From positions 1,674,001 through 1,738,000 of the forward strand of contig OY723276.1 in NCBI GenBank assembly GCA_963210315.1: a stretch of DNA of 64,000 nt. Direction: 5' to 3'. This document shows, in pieces, positions 40,357 through 48,354 of this stretch. The notes under the pieces were generated by a model. It had not been told where the DNA came from. It did no database searches and saw nothing but the letters and a program-made list of their open reading frames with translations. A program made the translations under genes and the position numbers. Position 1 is the stretch's first letter; every line of letters begins with the position of its first letter. Source of the DNA: Rhynchopus euleeides (lineage: Eukaryota; Euglenozoa; Diplonemea; Diplonemida; Diplonemidae).

Positions 40357-41816
40357 ACTAGTTACGAGCGACGAAGCGTAGCGAAGTCGCGAAGTAACGA
40401 AGGAAATCGTACGACTGAAGCTTTGGATTAGCACCTCATGCCACTTCACAGGGCCTCAACACAGCCTTGAGACAGCAAGTGTGCGCTCAAGTTTAACAAT
40501 GGCCGGAAGAAAGAAGAAGACCCCAAAATCCAAGGAAGCCTCGCAGACTACACCCCCGCCTCCGCCTCCGTCTGAGGAGGAGTCCGCCGCGGGCCAGGCC
40601 ATCGCAGCTGAGCCTGTGGCCGTGACACCAGTCGAACCCCAGGAGCCCCCGCAGATTCCCCCATCGCAGCTTCCGCCGCCGCAAACCGCCAACCCCGTGC
40701 CCACGGGGGCCCCTCATCAGAGCCCGGCCCAGCACAACACACATGCTTACCCCACTGTGTACGCCTATGCACCCCACCACCAGAACTTGTACCCAGCACC
40801 CGGTGCTTTGACAGCGCAGCCCCCCCCCCCGGGCAGTTTGCACATGCTGGTGCCCCCCCCCCACACATCATCTTACGTGTTGGTTCACCACTCCCCCGGT
40901 GTCCACACGCTGCAGCAGGCTCCCCTCCCAGCGCCCGCCCCCGGTGCTCCTGCAGCTCAGCCGCCCCCCCCAGGGCAGGCTCCACACGTCGGTGCGCCCC
41001 CGCCCCAGGCACCGGCCGTGTCGGCACACCACTCTCCCGGTGTCACCACGCTCCAGCATGTTCCCCACCCAGCGTTTGTCACCGCTCAGCCGCCCATCCC
41101 AGGGCAGGCTCCGCACGCCGGTGCACCCCCGCACCCTGCTCCGGCTGTGTCGGCATACCACTATACCGGTATCCCCACGTTGCAACATGCTCCCCACCCA
41201 GCGCCAGCGCTCCCCAGCGCCCAGCCACCCGTTCCAGGGCAGGCTCCACATGCCGGTGCACCCCCGCCCCACGCACCGGCTGTGGCCGCACACCACCCCG
41301 GTGTCGCCGCGCTTCAGCATGATCCCCACCCGGCTTTTGTGTCTGGGGGTGCACCTTGGGCAAACACAGCAGGCTTTGGCGCAGACCAGGCTTGGGCTGC
41401 CATCGCTGCGGGCCACCCCCCTCCCCACGCCAGCCCGGCCCCGCTTCCCCAGTCCTCCCTCGCCCCCGGCGCTCTCGCCACGGACCTTGAGCCTTCTCTG
41501 TGGGCCACCATGTCTGCGGACAGGCGGGCTTCAGTCCTCCTCGGGCTGGACGTCCGGTTCGGTCCGCTCTCCTCCAGTGGTTCCAGTTTGTCCATCGAGG
41601 CCGCACACCGTGTGTCGGACCTGAAAGCGATGGCGAACAAGATTGGGACACACGGAACACTGGAGGAGGCGAACAAATTTTTATGCGACATGGCCCACAG
41701 GGAGCTCATCCACCCTGAGGGAACCCAGTGTGCGCTCAACAAAAAGTAGTCCGGAACTGTTCTCCCACAGTTGCTGGACAGGGTGTCTATAATAAAGCGA
41801 AAGGAGTACGATTTTT
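40357..41816 (+). mobile_element. P element, full copy
   Basis: 1.46 kb lying exactly between the terminal T-run of one S unit and the CGCCTGG start of the next. It begins ACTAGTTACGAGCGACG and ends GGAGTACGATTTTT. Subterminal AAATCGTAC and GTACGATTT are inverted. A 12-bp direct repeat, GTGTGCGCTCAA, flanks the single ORF. Deleted relatives sit at 73-294 and 354-419. There are no TIRs, RT or transposase, so it must depend on another element for movement. Confidence 0.8.
40499..41749 (+). CDS. Proline-rich P-element protein
   Basis: 416 codons from the ATG at 40499, which directly follows the 12-bp direct repeat. The N-terminus is basic (MAGRKKKTPKSKEA). The bulk is Pro/Ala/His-rich with an irregular repeat of about 35 residues around QAPHAGAPPPHAPAV and HH(S)PGV-TLQH. 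The C-terminal 100 residues look globular and helical (LWATMSADRRASVLLGLDV, then HRVSDLKAMANKIGTHGTLE) and end just before the second direct repeat. It could be a Gag-like or DNA-binding protein, but I recognise no family. Confidence 0.6.
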   Translation: MAGRKKKTPKSKEASQTTPPPPPPSEEESAAGQAIAAEPVAVTPVEPQEPPQIPPSQLPPPQTANPVPTGAPHQSPAQHNTHAYPTVYAYAPHHQNLYPAPGALTAQPPPPGSLHMLVPPPHTSSYVLVHHSPGVHTLQQAPLPAPAPGAPAAQPPPPGQAPHVGAPPPQAPAVSAHHSPGVTTLQHVPHPAFVTAQPPIPGQAPHAGAPPHPAPAVSAYHYTGIPTLQHAPHPAPALPSAQPPVPGQAPHAGAPPPHAPAVAAHHPGVAALQHDPHPAFVSGGAPWANTAGFGADQAWAAIAAGHPPPHASPAPLPQSSLAPGALATDLEPSLWATMSADRRASVLLGLDVRFGPLSSSGSSLSIEAAHRVSDLKAMANKIGTHGTLEEANKFLCDMAHRELIHPEGTQCALNKK

Positions 41817-42354
41817 CGCCTGGCTCAACAGAATCTGGGGCTCACTGGGGTGCCACACTGAAAAATTTCGGAAAATTTTCGAATTTTTTTTCAGCCATTT
41901 TTGGTTAGCCAGGCCTGGGCCCAGCTGGGCCAGGTAGGCCGAAATTTCGACATGTCGAAAAAAATTTTTTTTGGCCAAAAAAAAATTTTTTTTTTTCGCC
42001 TGGCTCAACAGAATCTGGGGCTCACTGGGGTGCCACACTGAAAAATTTCGGAAAATTTTCGAATTTTTTTTCAGCCATTTTTGGTTAGCCAGGCCTGGGC
42101 CCAGCTGGGCCAGGTAGGCCGAAATTTCGACATGTCGAAAAAAATTTTTTTTGGCCAAAAAAAAATTTTTTTTTTCGCCTGGCTCAACAGAATCTGGGGC
42201 TCACTGGGGTGCCACACTGAAAAATTTCGGAAAATTTTCGAATTTTTTTTCAGCCATTTTTGGTTAGCCAGGCCTGGGCCCAGCTGGGCCAGGTAGGCCG
42301 AAATTTCGACATGTCGAAAAAATTTTTTTTTGGCCAAAAAAAAATTTTTTTTTT
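41817..42354 (+). repeat. Satellite S, copies 3-5 in tandem
   Basis: Three head-to-tail units start with CGCCTGGCTC at 41817, 41997 and 42176, 179-180 bp each. Each ends with A-run/T-run, TTGGCCAAA, A-run and a T-run of nine or more, directly followed by the next CGCCTGG. The last T-run is followed by the A1 repeat of the tyrosine-recombinase element. Internal palindromes are GGCCTGGGCCCAGCTGGGCC and TTTCGACATGTCGAAA. Confidence 0.92.
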
Positions 42355-42466
42355 ACGCACACTTGTGAGCAGAAAATGTCACTCCACCACAGCCAAACGT
42401 GCTCCGCACACCACTAGCCTCCCCCATCACAGGAGTTGAGGTTTTGTGTGTGGAAGCGTCAACGCA
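42355..42466 (+). repeat. Terminal repeat A1
   Basis: From ACGCACACTTGTGAGC to GTGTGGAAGCGTCAACGCA, identical to A2 at 47057-47168. It follows a T-run of ten. Confidence 0.92.
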
Positions 42467-42532
42467 AACTTTTTATCAGGGAAGCGTTTAGGACACAGGA
42501 GGTATATCAGTCAGAAGAGGGGCGCCAAGGGG

Positions 42533-43123
42533 GCAGAGGGGAGATACTTCAGCGGCTCGCACCGCACAACACGGCAGAGGGGAGATACTTCAGCGGCTAG
42601 CACCGCACAACACGGCAGAGGGGAGACACTTCAGCGGCTAGCACCGCGCAACACAGGCAGAGGGGAGATACTTCAGCGGCTCGCACCGCACAACACGGCA
42701 GAGGGGAGACACTTCAGCGGCTAGCACCGCGCAACACAGGCAGAGGGGGGATACTTCAGCGGCTCGCACCGCACAACACGGCAGAGGGGAGATACTTCAG
42801 CGGCTAGCACCGCACAACACAGGCAGAGGGGAGATACTTCAGCGGCTCGCACCGCACAACACGGCAGAGGGGAGACACTTCAGCGGCTAGCACCGCGCAA
42901 CGCAGGCAGAGGGGGGATACTTCAGCGGCTCGCACCGCACAACACGGCAGAGGAGAGATACTTCAGCGGCTAGCACCGCACAACACAGGCAGAGGGGAGA
43001 TACTTCAGCGGCTCGCACCGCACAACGCAGGCAGAGGGGAGATACTTCAGCGGCTCGCACCGCACAACACGGCAGAGGGGAGATACTTCAGCGGCTAGAA
43101 CCGCACAACACAGACAGAGGGGG
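42533..43123 (+). repeat. Minisatellite in the element leader, about 14 units of 41-43 bp
   Basis: The unit is GGCAGAGGGGAGATACTTC, AGCGGCT(C/A)GCACCGCACAACAC. Units differ at GATAC/GACAC, CTCGC/CTAGC, GCACAA/GCGCAA and an optional AG at the end. The CTCGC and CTAGC types largely alternate, so a dimer was probably amplified. It ends 13 bases before the ATG of the Gag-like ORF and may have a role in leader function. Confidence 0.9.
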
Positions 43124-43136
43124 CAGGCATCAGGAG

Positions 43137-44171
43137 ATGGCAAGCTTCGACGCCGCCACGGCTGACTGGGACCGTATCCCGATTCCCCCGTTGGCCAAGA
43201 CCGCAGCCGTCGCACCCCGGGCGGGCTGCGTCTTCCCCACCTGCGACACCATCCACGGCGGCGGCGCCACAGCCCATTCGTGCCACACGTGCGGGCGTAC
43301 GACGGTGCCGTCATGCCTGAGGAAGCGCATCCCGACGGCGGCGGCGAACGAGTGGCTGGAGATGTGGGGGGAAGTCGGGTGGACTTGCCCCGTGTGCACG
43401 TGGGAGGCCCTCGAGAGGGAGAGGGACGAAGCAGACGCCGAGATGTGGGACGGAGAGGAGTACGACGAGGAGTCCTCCAGCGAGAGGGTACCGGCGCCAC
43501 CACCCAAGGAGGACACGAACGCCGCGGCTCTAGCCACCATCCTGCAGGAGATCCGGGAGCTCAGGAGCGAAGTGACAGGCCTGAGGGGGACGGTGGAGGA
43601 GCAGAAGAAGGAGATAGCTGAGCTGAAACTCAGCCAGAAGAAGGCCGACCAGGACCTCCCCGCGGGTTTCACGGCGCACGTCGTCTCGACTTGGGGAGAC
43701 GCGCTGACAACGCCGAGCGGGCAGCGCCTTGTGAAGGCGGAGGTGACGCGGGTGTTCCGCAAGGCGGAGCTGGAGAGCGGGCCAGACGCCCCCGATTGGC
43801 ACCACGAGATGGCGTCGCGTTTCGAGCGGGTGCACGAAATGTTCGACCTAATCAAGCAGACAAACGATGTCGCCCCCTTCGTGACACCACTCCACAAAGT
43901 CATCGTCGAGATGAACAGCTACGCACTGCTGCGAGGCCGCGCGGGGGCGCGCCACTACCAGGGGAAGGCGAAGGCCCTATCACCCTCCGACTACACGGTT
44001 GCCCTCCACAGGAGGTTCATCGAAGAGGGCAGAGCCAAGCAAGAGGCAGTGTGGGCAAAAGCGGAGGCGAAGGCCGAAGACAGATCGGTGCCATACCGGC
44101 TCCCAAGCAAGGGCAGGGGCCGGAGCGCGGGAAAGGGACGCGCGTCGAAGGGACTCGGGAAGCGGAACTGA
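43137..44171 (+). CDS. Gag-like ORF of the tyrosine-recombinase retrotransposon
   Basis: 344 residues. A Cys/His cluster near the N-terminus (CVFPTCDTIHGGGATAHSCH, then CGRTTVPSC and GWTCPVCTWE, about 31-92) suggests zinc binding. An acidic segment (DEADAEMWDGEEYDEE) follows, then a coiled coil (LRSEVTGLRGTVEEQKKEIA, about 143-165), and a helical C-terminal half ending in a basic tail (KGRGRSAGKGRASKGLGKRN). Order and size suit a structural protein that binds nucleic acid. It ends 42 bases before the recombinase ATG in the same frame set of closely packed ORFs. Confidence 0.75.
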   Translation: MASFDAATADWDRIPIPPLAKTAAVAPRAGCVFPTCDTIHGGGATAHSCHTCGRTTVPSCLRKRIPTAAANEWLEMWGEVGWTCPVCTWEALERERDEADAEMWDGEEYDEESSSERVPAPPPKEDTNAAALATILQEIRELRSEVTGLRGTVEEQKKEIAELKLSQKKADQDLPAGFTAHVVSTWGDALTTPSGQRLVKAEVTRVFRKAELESGPDAPDWHHEMASRFERVHEMFDLIKQTNDVAPFVTPLHKVIVEMNSYALLRGRAGARHYQGKAKALSPSDYTVALHRRFIEEGRAKQEAVWAKAEAKAEDRSVPYRLPSKGRGRSAGKGRASKGLGKRN

Positions 44172-44213
44172 CCGGACAAGGGGGGACACTACGGCCTGCT
44201 GTACCAGGAGGCC

Positions 44214-45161
44214 GTGCCGACCCTCCCCCCGACCGGTCGGGGGCGGCCGTTGAAGAAGGGCACCCGGCTGACACCCCAGAAGTGCAAGGAGATCCGCGAC
44301 TCTTTCCAAAAGACCCTGACACACGCCCTCGCCCCGACCTACTGGAAGACACTACGCAGAGCATACGACCAGTACACACAGTTCCGCAGGCAGTGGGCAG
44401 ACACAGCGGGGAGAATGCCGCCACACGACGAGTGCGCGATGCTATGGGCGACCAGCCAACGTTTGGGGGGCCTGTCGACGTCCTCGACCCTGCAGTACCT
44501 GAACAACATCGCAGGGGCCCTCAGGAGATTCGAGGGCTACCCGCTCGACAGTGTCCAGGTCCTCAGCGATTACCGCCGCGCGCTCAAGCGGCAGGGAGCG
44601 CTGAAGCCGAAGCGCCAGGCACAACCCGCGACCCCACAGGACATTCGAAGGGCGATCGAACGCGAACCGCGCCGACTGGTACAGCTGCTGCTGGGCATCA
44701 TGTGGAGGGGGGCTGCGCGCGTGTCAGATGCACTCCGCCTCGACGTGAAGGATGTTCAGCCGGACCCGGACAACGACGTAGTCAACATCCGCTGGACGCA
44801 GTCAAAGTCGGACCCGTTCCGTGTCGGGCACATCACAGGCATCACCCTGCAGGCAGGCCTCCGGAAGATCCTGGAGCGGCGTCTCAGGCAGGCAGAAAAA
44901 CGCAAGCAGACAACCCTGTTCCCCCCAAGTGTAGGGTACCGCTGTGCGACAAAGGCAATCAAGAGAGCCAGGGCGACTCTGACTACACACTCCCTCCGCC
45001 GCGGCGCGCTGACACATCTGGCGAGGAAGGGAGTGCCCCTGGAGGAAGTCAGGCTGCTGTCACGACATGCCACAGTGGACGGGGTGATTCGCTACGTGTC
45101 GGCGGCGGAGAATGCGCGCGCGAGAGACACGGCGAGGATATCAGCGAAGATCGACCAGTGA
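44214..45161 (+). CDS. Tyrosine recombinase of the retrotransposon
   Basis: 315 residues. A core-binding domain (about 20-130) precedes the catalytic domain, where the conserved set is visible: Arg in WRGAARVSDALRL, HSLR in TTHSLRRGALTHLA (H-x-x-R), His in SRHATVDG, and Tyr in VIRYVSAAE about nine residues later. It would integrate circular cDNA by strand exchange without leaving target duplications, matching the junctions seen here. It ends 83 bases before the RT ATG. Confidence 0.9.
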   Translation: MPTLPPTGRGRPLKKGTRLTPQKCKEIRDSFQKTLTHALAPTYWKTLRRAYDQYTQFRRQWADTAGRMPPHDECAMLWATSQRLGGLSTSSTLQYLNNIAGALRRFEGYPLDSVQVLSDYRRALKRQGALKPKRQAQPATPQDIRRAIEREPRRLVQLLLGIMWRGAARVSDALRLDVKDVQPDPDNDVVNIRWTQSKSDPFRVGHITGITLQAGLRKILERRLRQAEKRKQTTLFPPSVGYRCATKAIKRARATLTTHSLRRGALTHLARKGVPLEEVRLLSRHATVDGVIRYVSAAENARARDTARISAKIDQ

Positions 45162-45244
45162 GGAGGCGTCGGCGGAGACGAACGAAGCGGGGAGGGGACC
45201 CGCAGACATCATCATCACACTTCCCGGCAAAGCTCCGACGCCTG

Positions 45245-46930
45245 ATGGCGCCACAGGAGGCTTATCAGGAAGTGGGTCAGACCGAAGACGACCCGGACAC
45301 CGACGAGTCGTACGGGCCAGGCATTGAAAACGGGTATGAGAGCGACCTCGCGGTGTGCGCGGGAGACAAGCTGCTGCGGCCGGCAAAGGAGGGGCGTGAT
45401 GCGGGGACACACGGTGAAGCCATCGCACCGATCTGCAAGACACGGCTCGACCTCGACAGGCTGGTGGAGATGGACACGGCAGGGGAGTTGGACGGCGTGA
45501 TAGATCTGATCCGGGAGCCGAGGGTATTTGAGAACGCGCTGCTGCCAGGCGCAAGGGAGGCGTTCAGACGCCACCGCAAGGTATCCCGACACATGCTGCA
45601 ACACCTCGACGACCTGGAGGGCTTCGGAGTGCTGAAGGAGGCGGATGCTGCCGCCTACCTCACCCTCCCGGCTTTCACCGTGTCCAAAAAGTCGGGAGGA
45701 TTACGCTTCATCGTCGACGCCAGGCCGCTCAACAAGCACATGGTCCGACCCCCGGACATGCGCCTGGACGACATCATCGAGGTGACGCGACGCATTGCTC
45801 TCGCAGAGTGGGTCGTGATGGCGGACGCGCGGAGCTGGTTCTACCAGTTCCCAGTGCAGAAGGAAATCCAGCGCTTTTTTGGAGTCTGGGTCGGGGGTGA
45901 ACGCGACGAGTTCATCAAGACATTCCTCACCGTCATGTGCATGGGCTGGTCGCACTCTCCATCTATCGCGAACAGGAGCGCAAGGGTGCTGCTCCCGCCC
46001 AGCCAGGGGATCTGCTGGATCGACAACTTCGTGGTGCTGGGGCGAACCCGAGAGGAGGTGGCGAACCAATACGCTGCTTTCCTCGGGCGGTGCAGGGAAG
46101 TCCGAGCGGCGCTGAACTTCGACGACCCACAGCACGGAAGATCGACACAGCACTTCTCCGTGTTCGGCATCGAGTTCGACTTACAACGGCACACTTTCAG
46201 GATGGACCCGGCCTGGATCCGAAAGATCATCGAGCGCAGCGAGCTGGGGGCACTGCTCGAGGGGAGCTCGACGCCGCGCGGGGTGTTTCGGGTGTTCGGT
46301 GCGCTCGTGTGGCAGTCCTACGTCATGCGCGCCCCAATGTGCTACATGCCGGCAGCCCTTTCATTCATCCGACGAGTGGCGAAGCGGGCACACGCGGAAG
46401 GGGGTACGTGGGATGCAGTATGCACAGTACCCACCTCGGTGCAGCGTGAGACTGTGGACCGTATGCGCTTCATCGCAGTGAACGACTGGCGGGCCGCGAC
46501 TGACCCCCCCTTCGTGGTATCGCTATGGACAGATGCATCATCGCGCGAGTGGGCCGCCATTCTAGTCAGGCCAGAGGGGGAGACAGTCGCACAGGGAACG
46601 TTCCGCGGAGCGGACGAGGGGGCGCACATTTTCCTAAAGGAGGCACACGCCGTCTGGCAAGGCCTGCGACTGGCTCAGAGGTATACAGACATGACCGTGA
46701 CATGCTACATCGACAACCTCCCCCTTGTGTTCTCGATGCGCAGGGGCCACTGCTCCAACTTCCGCGGCAACCTGGTGTTGCAGGAGATCTTCACCATCGC
46801 CCGGAAGAATAGGATGCGGCTCCGACCGCAGTGGGTGGCTTCCCAGGACCAGAGAGCTGACGAATACACCCGGGGTAAGCAAGCGGCAGACCCGGCTTTC
46901 CTGGAGACACGCCCGATACCCGGCGCGTAA
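45245..46930 (+). CDS. Reverse transcriptase-RNase H of the retrotransposon
   Basis: 561 residues counted from the first ATG after the recombinase stop; the frame is open further upstream, but that part overlaps other ORFs in a shifted frame. RT motifs: SGGLRFIVDARPLN (about 150-165), motif A VVMADARSWFYQF (about 188-200), motif B MGWSHSPSIA, and motif C CWIDNFVVLG (about 257-266), where the usual second Asp of YxDD is Asn. An RNase H-like domain follows (LWTDASSREWAAI, FLKEAHAVWQGL, CYIDNLPLVF, QRADEYTRG) with a D-E-D-D set. It is intact over its whole length. Confidence 0.88.
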   Translation: MAPQEAYQEVGQTEDDPDTDESYGPGIENGYESDLAVCAGDKLLRPAKEGRDAGTHGEAIAPICKTRLDLDRLVEMDTAGELDGVIDLIREPRVFENALLPGAREAFRRHRKVSRHMLQHLDDLEGFGVLKEADAAAYLTLPAFTVSKKSGGLRFIVDARPLNKHMVRPPDMRLDDIIEVTRRIALAEWVVMADARSWFYQFPVQKEIQRFFGVWVGGERDEFIKTFLTVMCMGWSHSPSIANRSARVLLPPSQGICWIDNFVVLGRTREEVANQYAAFLGRCREVRAALNFDDPQHGRSTQHFSVFGIEFDLQRHTFRMDPAWIRKIIERSELGALLEGSSTPRGVFRVFGALVWQSYVMRAPMCYMPAALSFIRRVAKRAHAEGGTWDAVCTVPTSVQRETVDRMRFIAVNDWRAATDPPFVVSLWTDASSREWAAILVRPEGETVAQGTFRGADEGAHIFLKEAHAVWQGLRLAQRYTDMTVTCYIDNLPLVFSMRRGHCSNFRGNLVLQEIFTIARKNRMRLRPQWVASQDQRADEYTRGKQAADPAFLETRPIPGA

Positions 46931-46990
46931 CTTCCGCGGCCGTCCCGAGAGACCAGGGACGGCCACGTCCCTCCGGATGAGGGTCCTGAG

Positions 46991-47216
46991 TGGAAGCGTC
47001 AACGCATCACAAACAAAATACGAGTAAAGAGCGGCTGTACTGGAGTGACATTTTTTACGCACACTTGTGAGCAGAAAATGTCACTCCACCACAGCCAAAC
47101 GTGCTCCGCACACCACTAGCCTCCCCCATCACAGGAGTTGAGGTTTTGTGTGTGGAAGCGTCAACGCATCACAAACAAAATACGAGTAAAGAGCGGCTGT
47201 ACTGGAGTGACATTTT
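46991..47216 (+). repeat. Terminal repeats B1-A2-B2
   Basis: B1 46991-47056, A2 47057-47168, and B2 overlapping the end of A2 from 47152 to 47216. B is TGGAAGCGTCAACGCATCAC, CAAAATACGAGTAAAGAGCGG, TGTACTGGAGTGACATTTT. The B1-A2 junction carries TTTTTT, the same T-run found at the outer ends, so it looks like a preserved circle junction. Confidence 0.9.
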
Positions 47217-48025
47217 CGCCTGGCTCAACAGAATCTGGGGCTCACTGGGGTGCCACACTGAAAAATTTCGGAAAATTTTCGATTTTTTTTTCAGCCATTT
47301 TTGGTTAGCCAGGCCTGGGCCCAGCTGGGCCAGGTAGGCCGAAATTTCGACATGTCGAAAAAAAAAAATTTTGGCCAAAAAAATTTTTTTTTTCGCCTGG
47401 GGTGCCACACTGAAAAATTTCGGAAAATTTTCGAATTTTTTTTCAGCCATTTTTGGTTAGCCAGGCCTGGGCCCAGCTGGGCCAGGTAGGCCGAAATTTC
47501 GACATGTCGAAAAAAAAATTTTTTGGCCAAAAAAAAATTTTTTTTCGCCTGGGGTGCCACACTGAAAAATTTCGGAAAATTTTCGAATTTTTTTTCAGCC
47601 ATTTTTGGTTAGCCAGGCCTGGGCCCAGCTGGGCCAGGTAGGCCGAAATTTCGACATGTCGAAAAAAATTTTTTTTGGCCAAAAAAAAATTTTTTTTTTC
47701 GCCTGGCTCAACAGAATCTGGGGCTCACTGGGGTGCCACACTGAAAAATTTCGGAAAATTTTCGAATTTTTTTTCAGCCATTTTTGGTTAGCCAGGCCTG
47801 GGCCCAGCTGGGCCAGGTAGGCCGAAATTTCGACATGTCGAAAAAAAATTTTTTTGGCCAAAAAAAATTTTTTTTTTCGCCTGGCTCAACAGAATCTGGG
47901 GCTCACTGGGGTGCCACACTGAAAAATTTCGGAAAATTTTCGATTTTTTTTTCAGCCATTTTTGGTTAGCCAGGCCTGGGCCCAGCTGGGCCAGGTAGGC
48001 CGAAATTTCGACATGTCGAAAAAAA
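47217..48025 (+). repeat. Satellite S, copies 6-10 in tandem
   Basis: Units start at 47217, 47394, 47546, 47700 and 47878. Copies 7 and 8 are 152-154 bp because 25 bases between repeated CTGG motifs are missing (CGCCTGGGGTGCC instead of CGCCTGGCTCAACAG). Copy 10 is cut at TGTCGAAAAAAA by the non-LTR element. Confidence 0.92.
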
Positions 48026-48354
48026 CCAACGATTTCTTAAGCTACAGTTTCTGTACTTCATTGGTATACACACTCGCGCTCCCCCCCCCCCCCCCCTGGT
48101 CGGTTGGGTCGGTTGGGTTCTCCCCTCCCCTTTCAAAAACCCCTCCCTCTCCCTCCTCTCCCCCATCCCTTTTCCCCTTTCCAAACTTCTTCTTGAACTT
48201 GCGGGCGGGCAGAGTCGGGAGGGCTGGTTGGGCTAATAGCGTATCCCCAAGCAAAAAACCACTCCCCCTGGGGCCACTTGTCCCTCGGGCTCTGTTCCCC
48301 TTCCCTTCCCAGTCCCCCCCTTCCCACCCCCGACGCACGCGAGCGCGAGTCGTG

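Larger units (their letters stand above)
42355..47216 (+). mobile_element. Complete Ngaro/DIRS-type tyrosine-recombinase retrotransposon
   Basis: 4.86 kb with the split direct repeat order A1 (42355-42466), internal ORFs, B1 (46991-47056), A2 (47057-47168), B2 (47152-47216), as known for Ngaro/PAT-like elements. A1 and A2 are 112 bp and essentially identical. B1 and B2 share about 64 bp and overlap A through TGGAAGCGTCAACGCA. The ORFs encode a Gag-like protein, a tyrosine recombinase and RT-RNase H. It lies between T-run ends of satellite S, with no target duplication visible. Confidence 0.9.

Noticed and set aside
42533-43123. CRISPR-like regular repeats
   Set aside because: There are no unique spacers; this is a contiguous minisatellite inside a eukaryotic retrotransposon.
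43691-45244. Upstream part of the RT frame as coding sequence
   Set aside because: It overlaps the Gag-like and recombinase ORFs in another frame and has no recognisable domain before about 45245.
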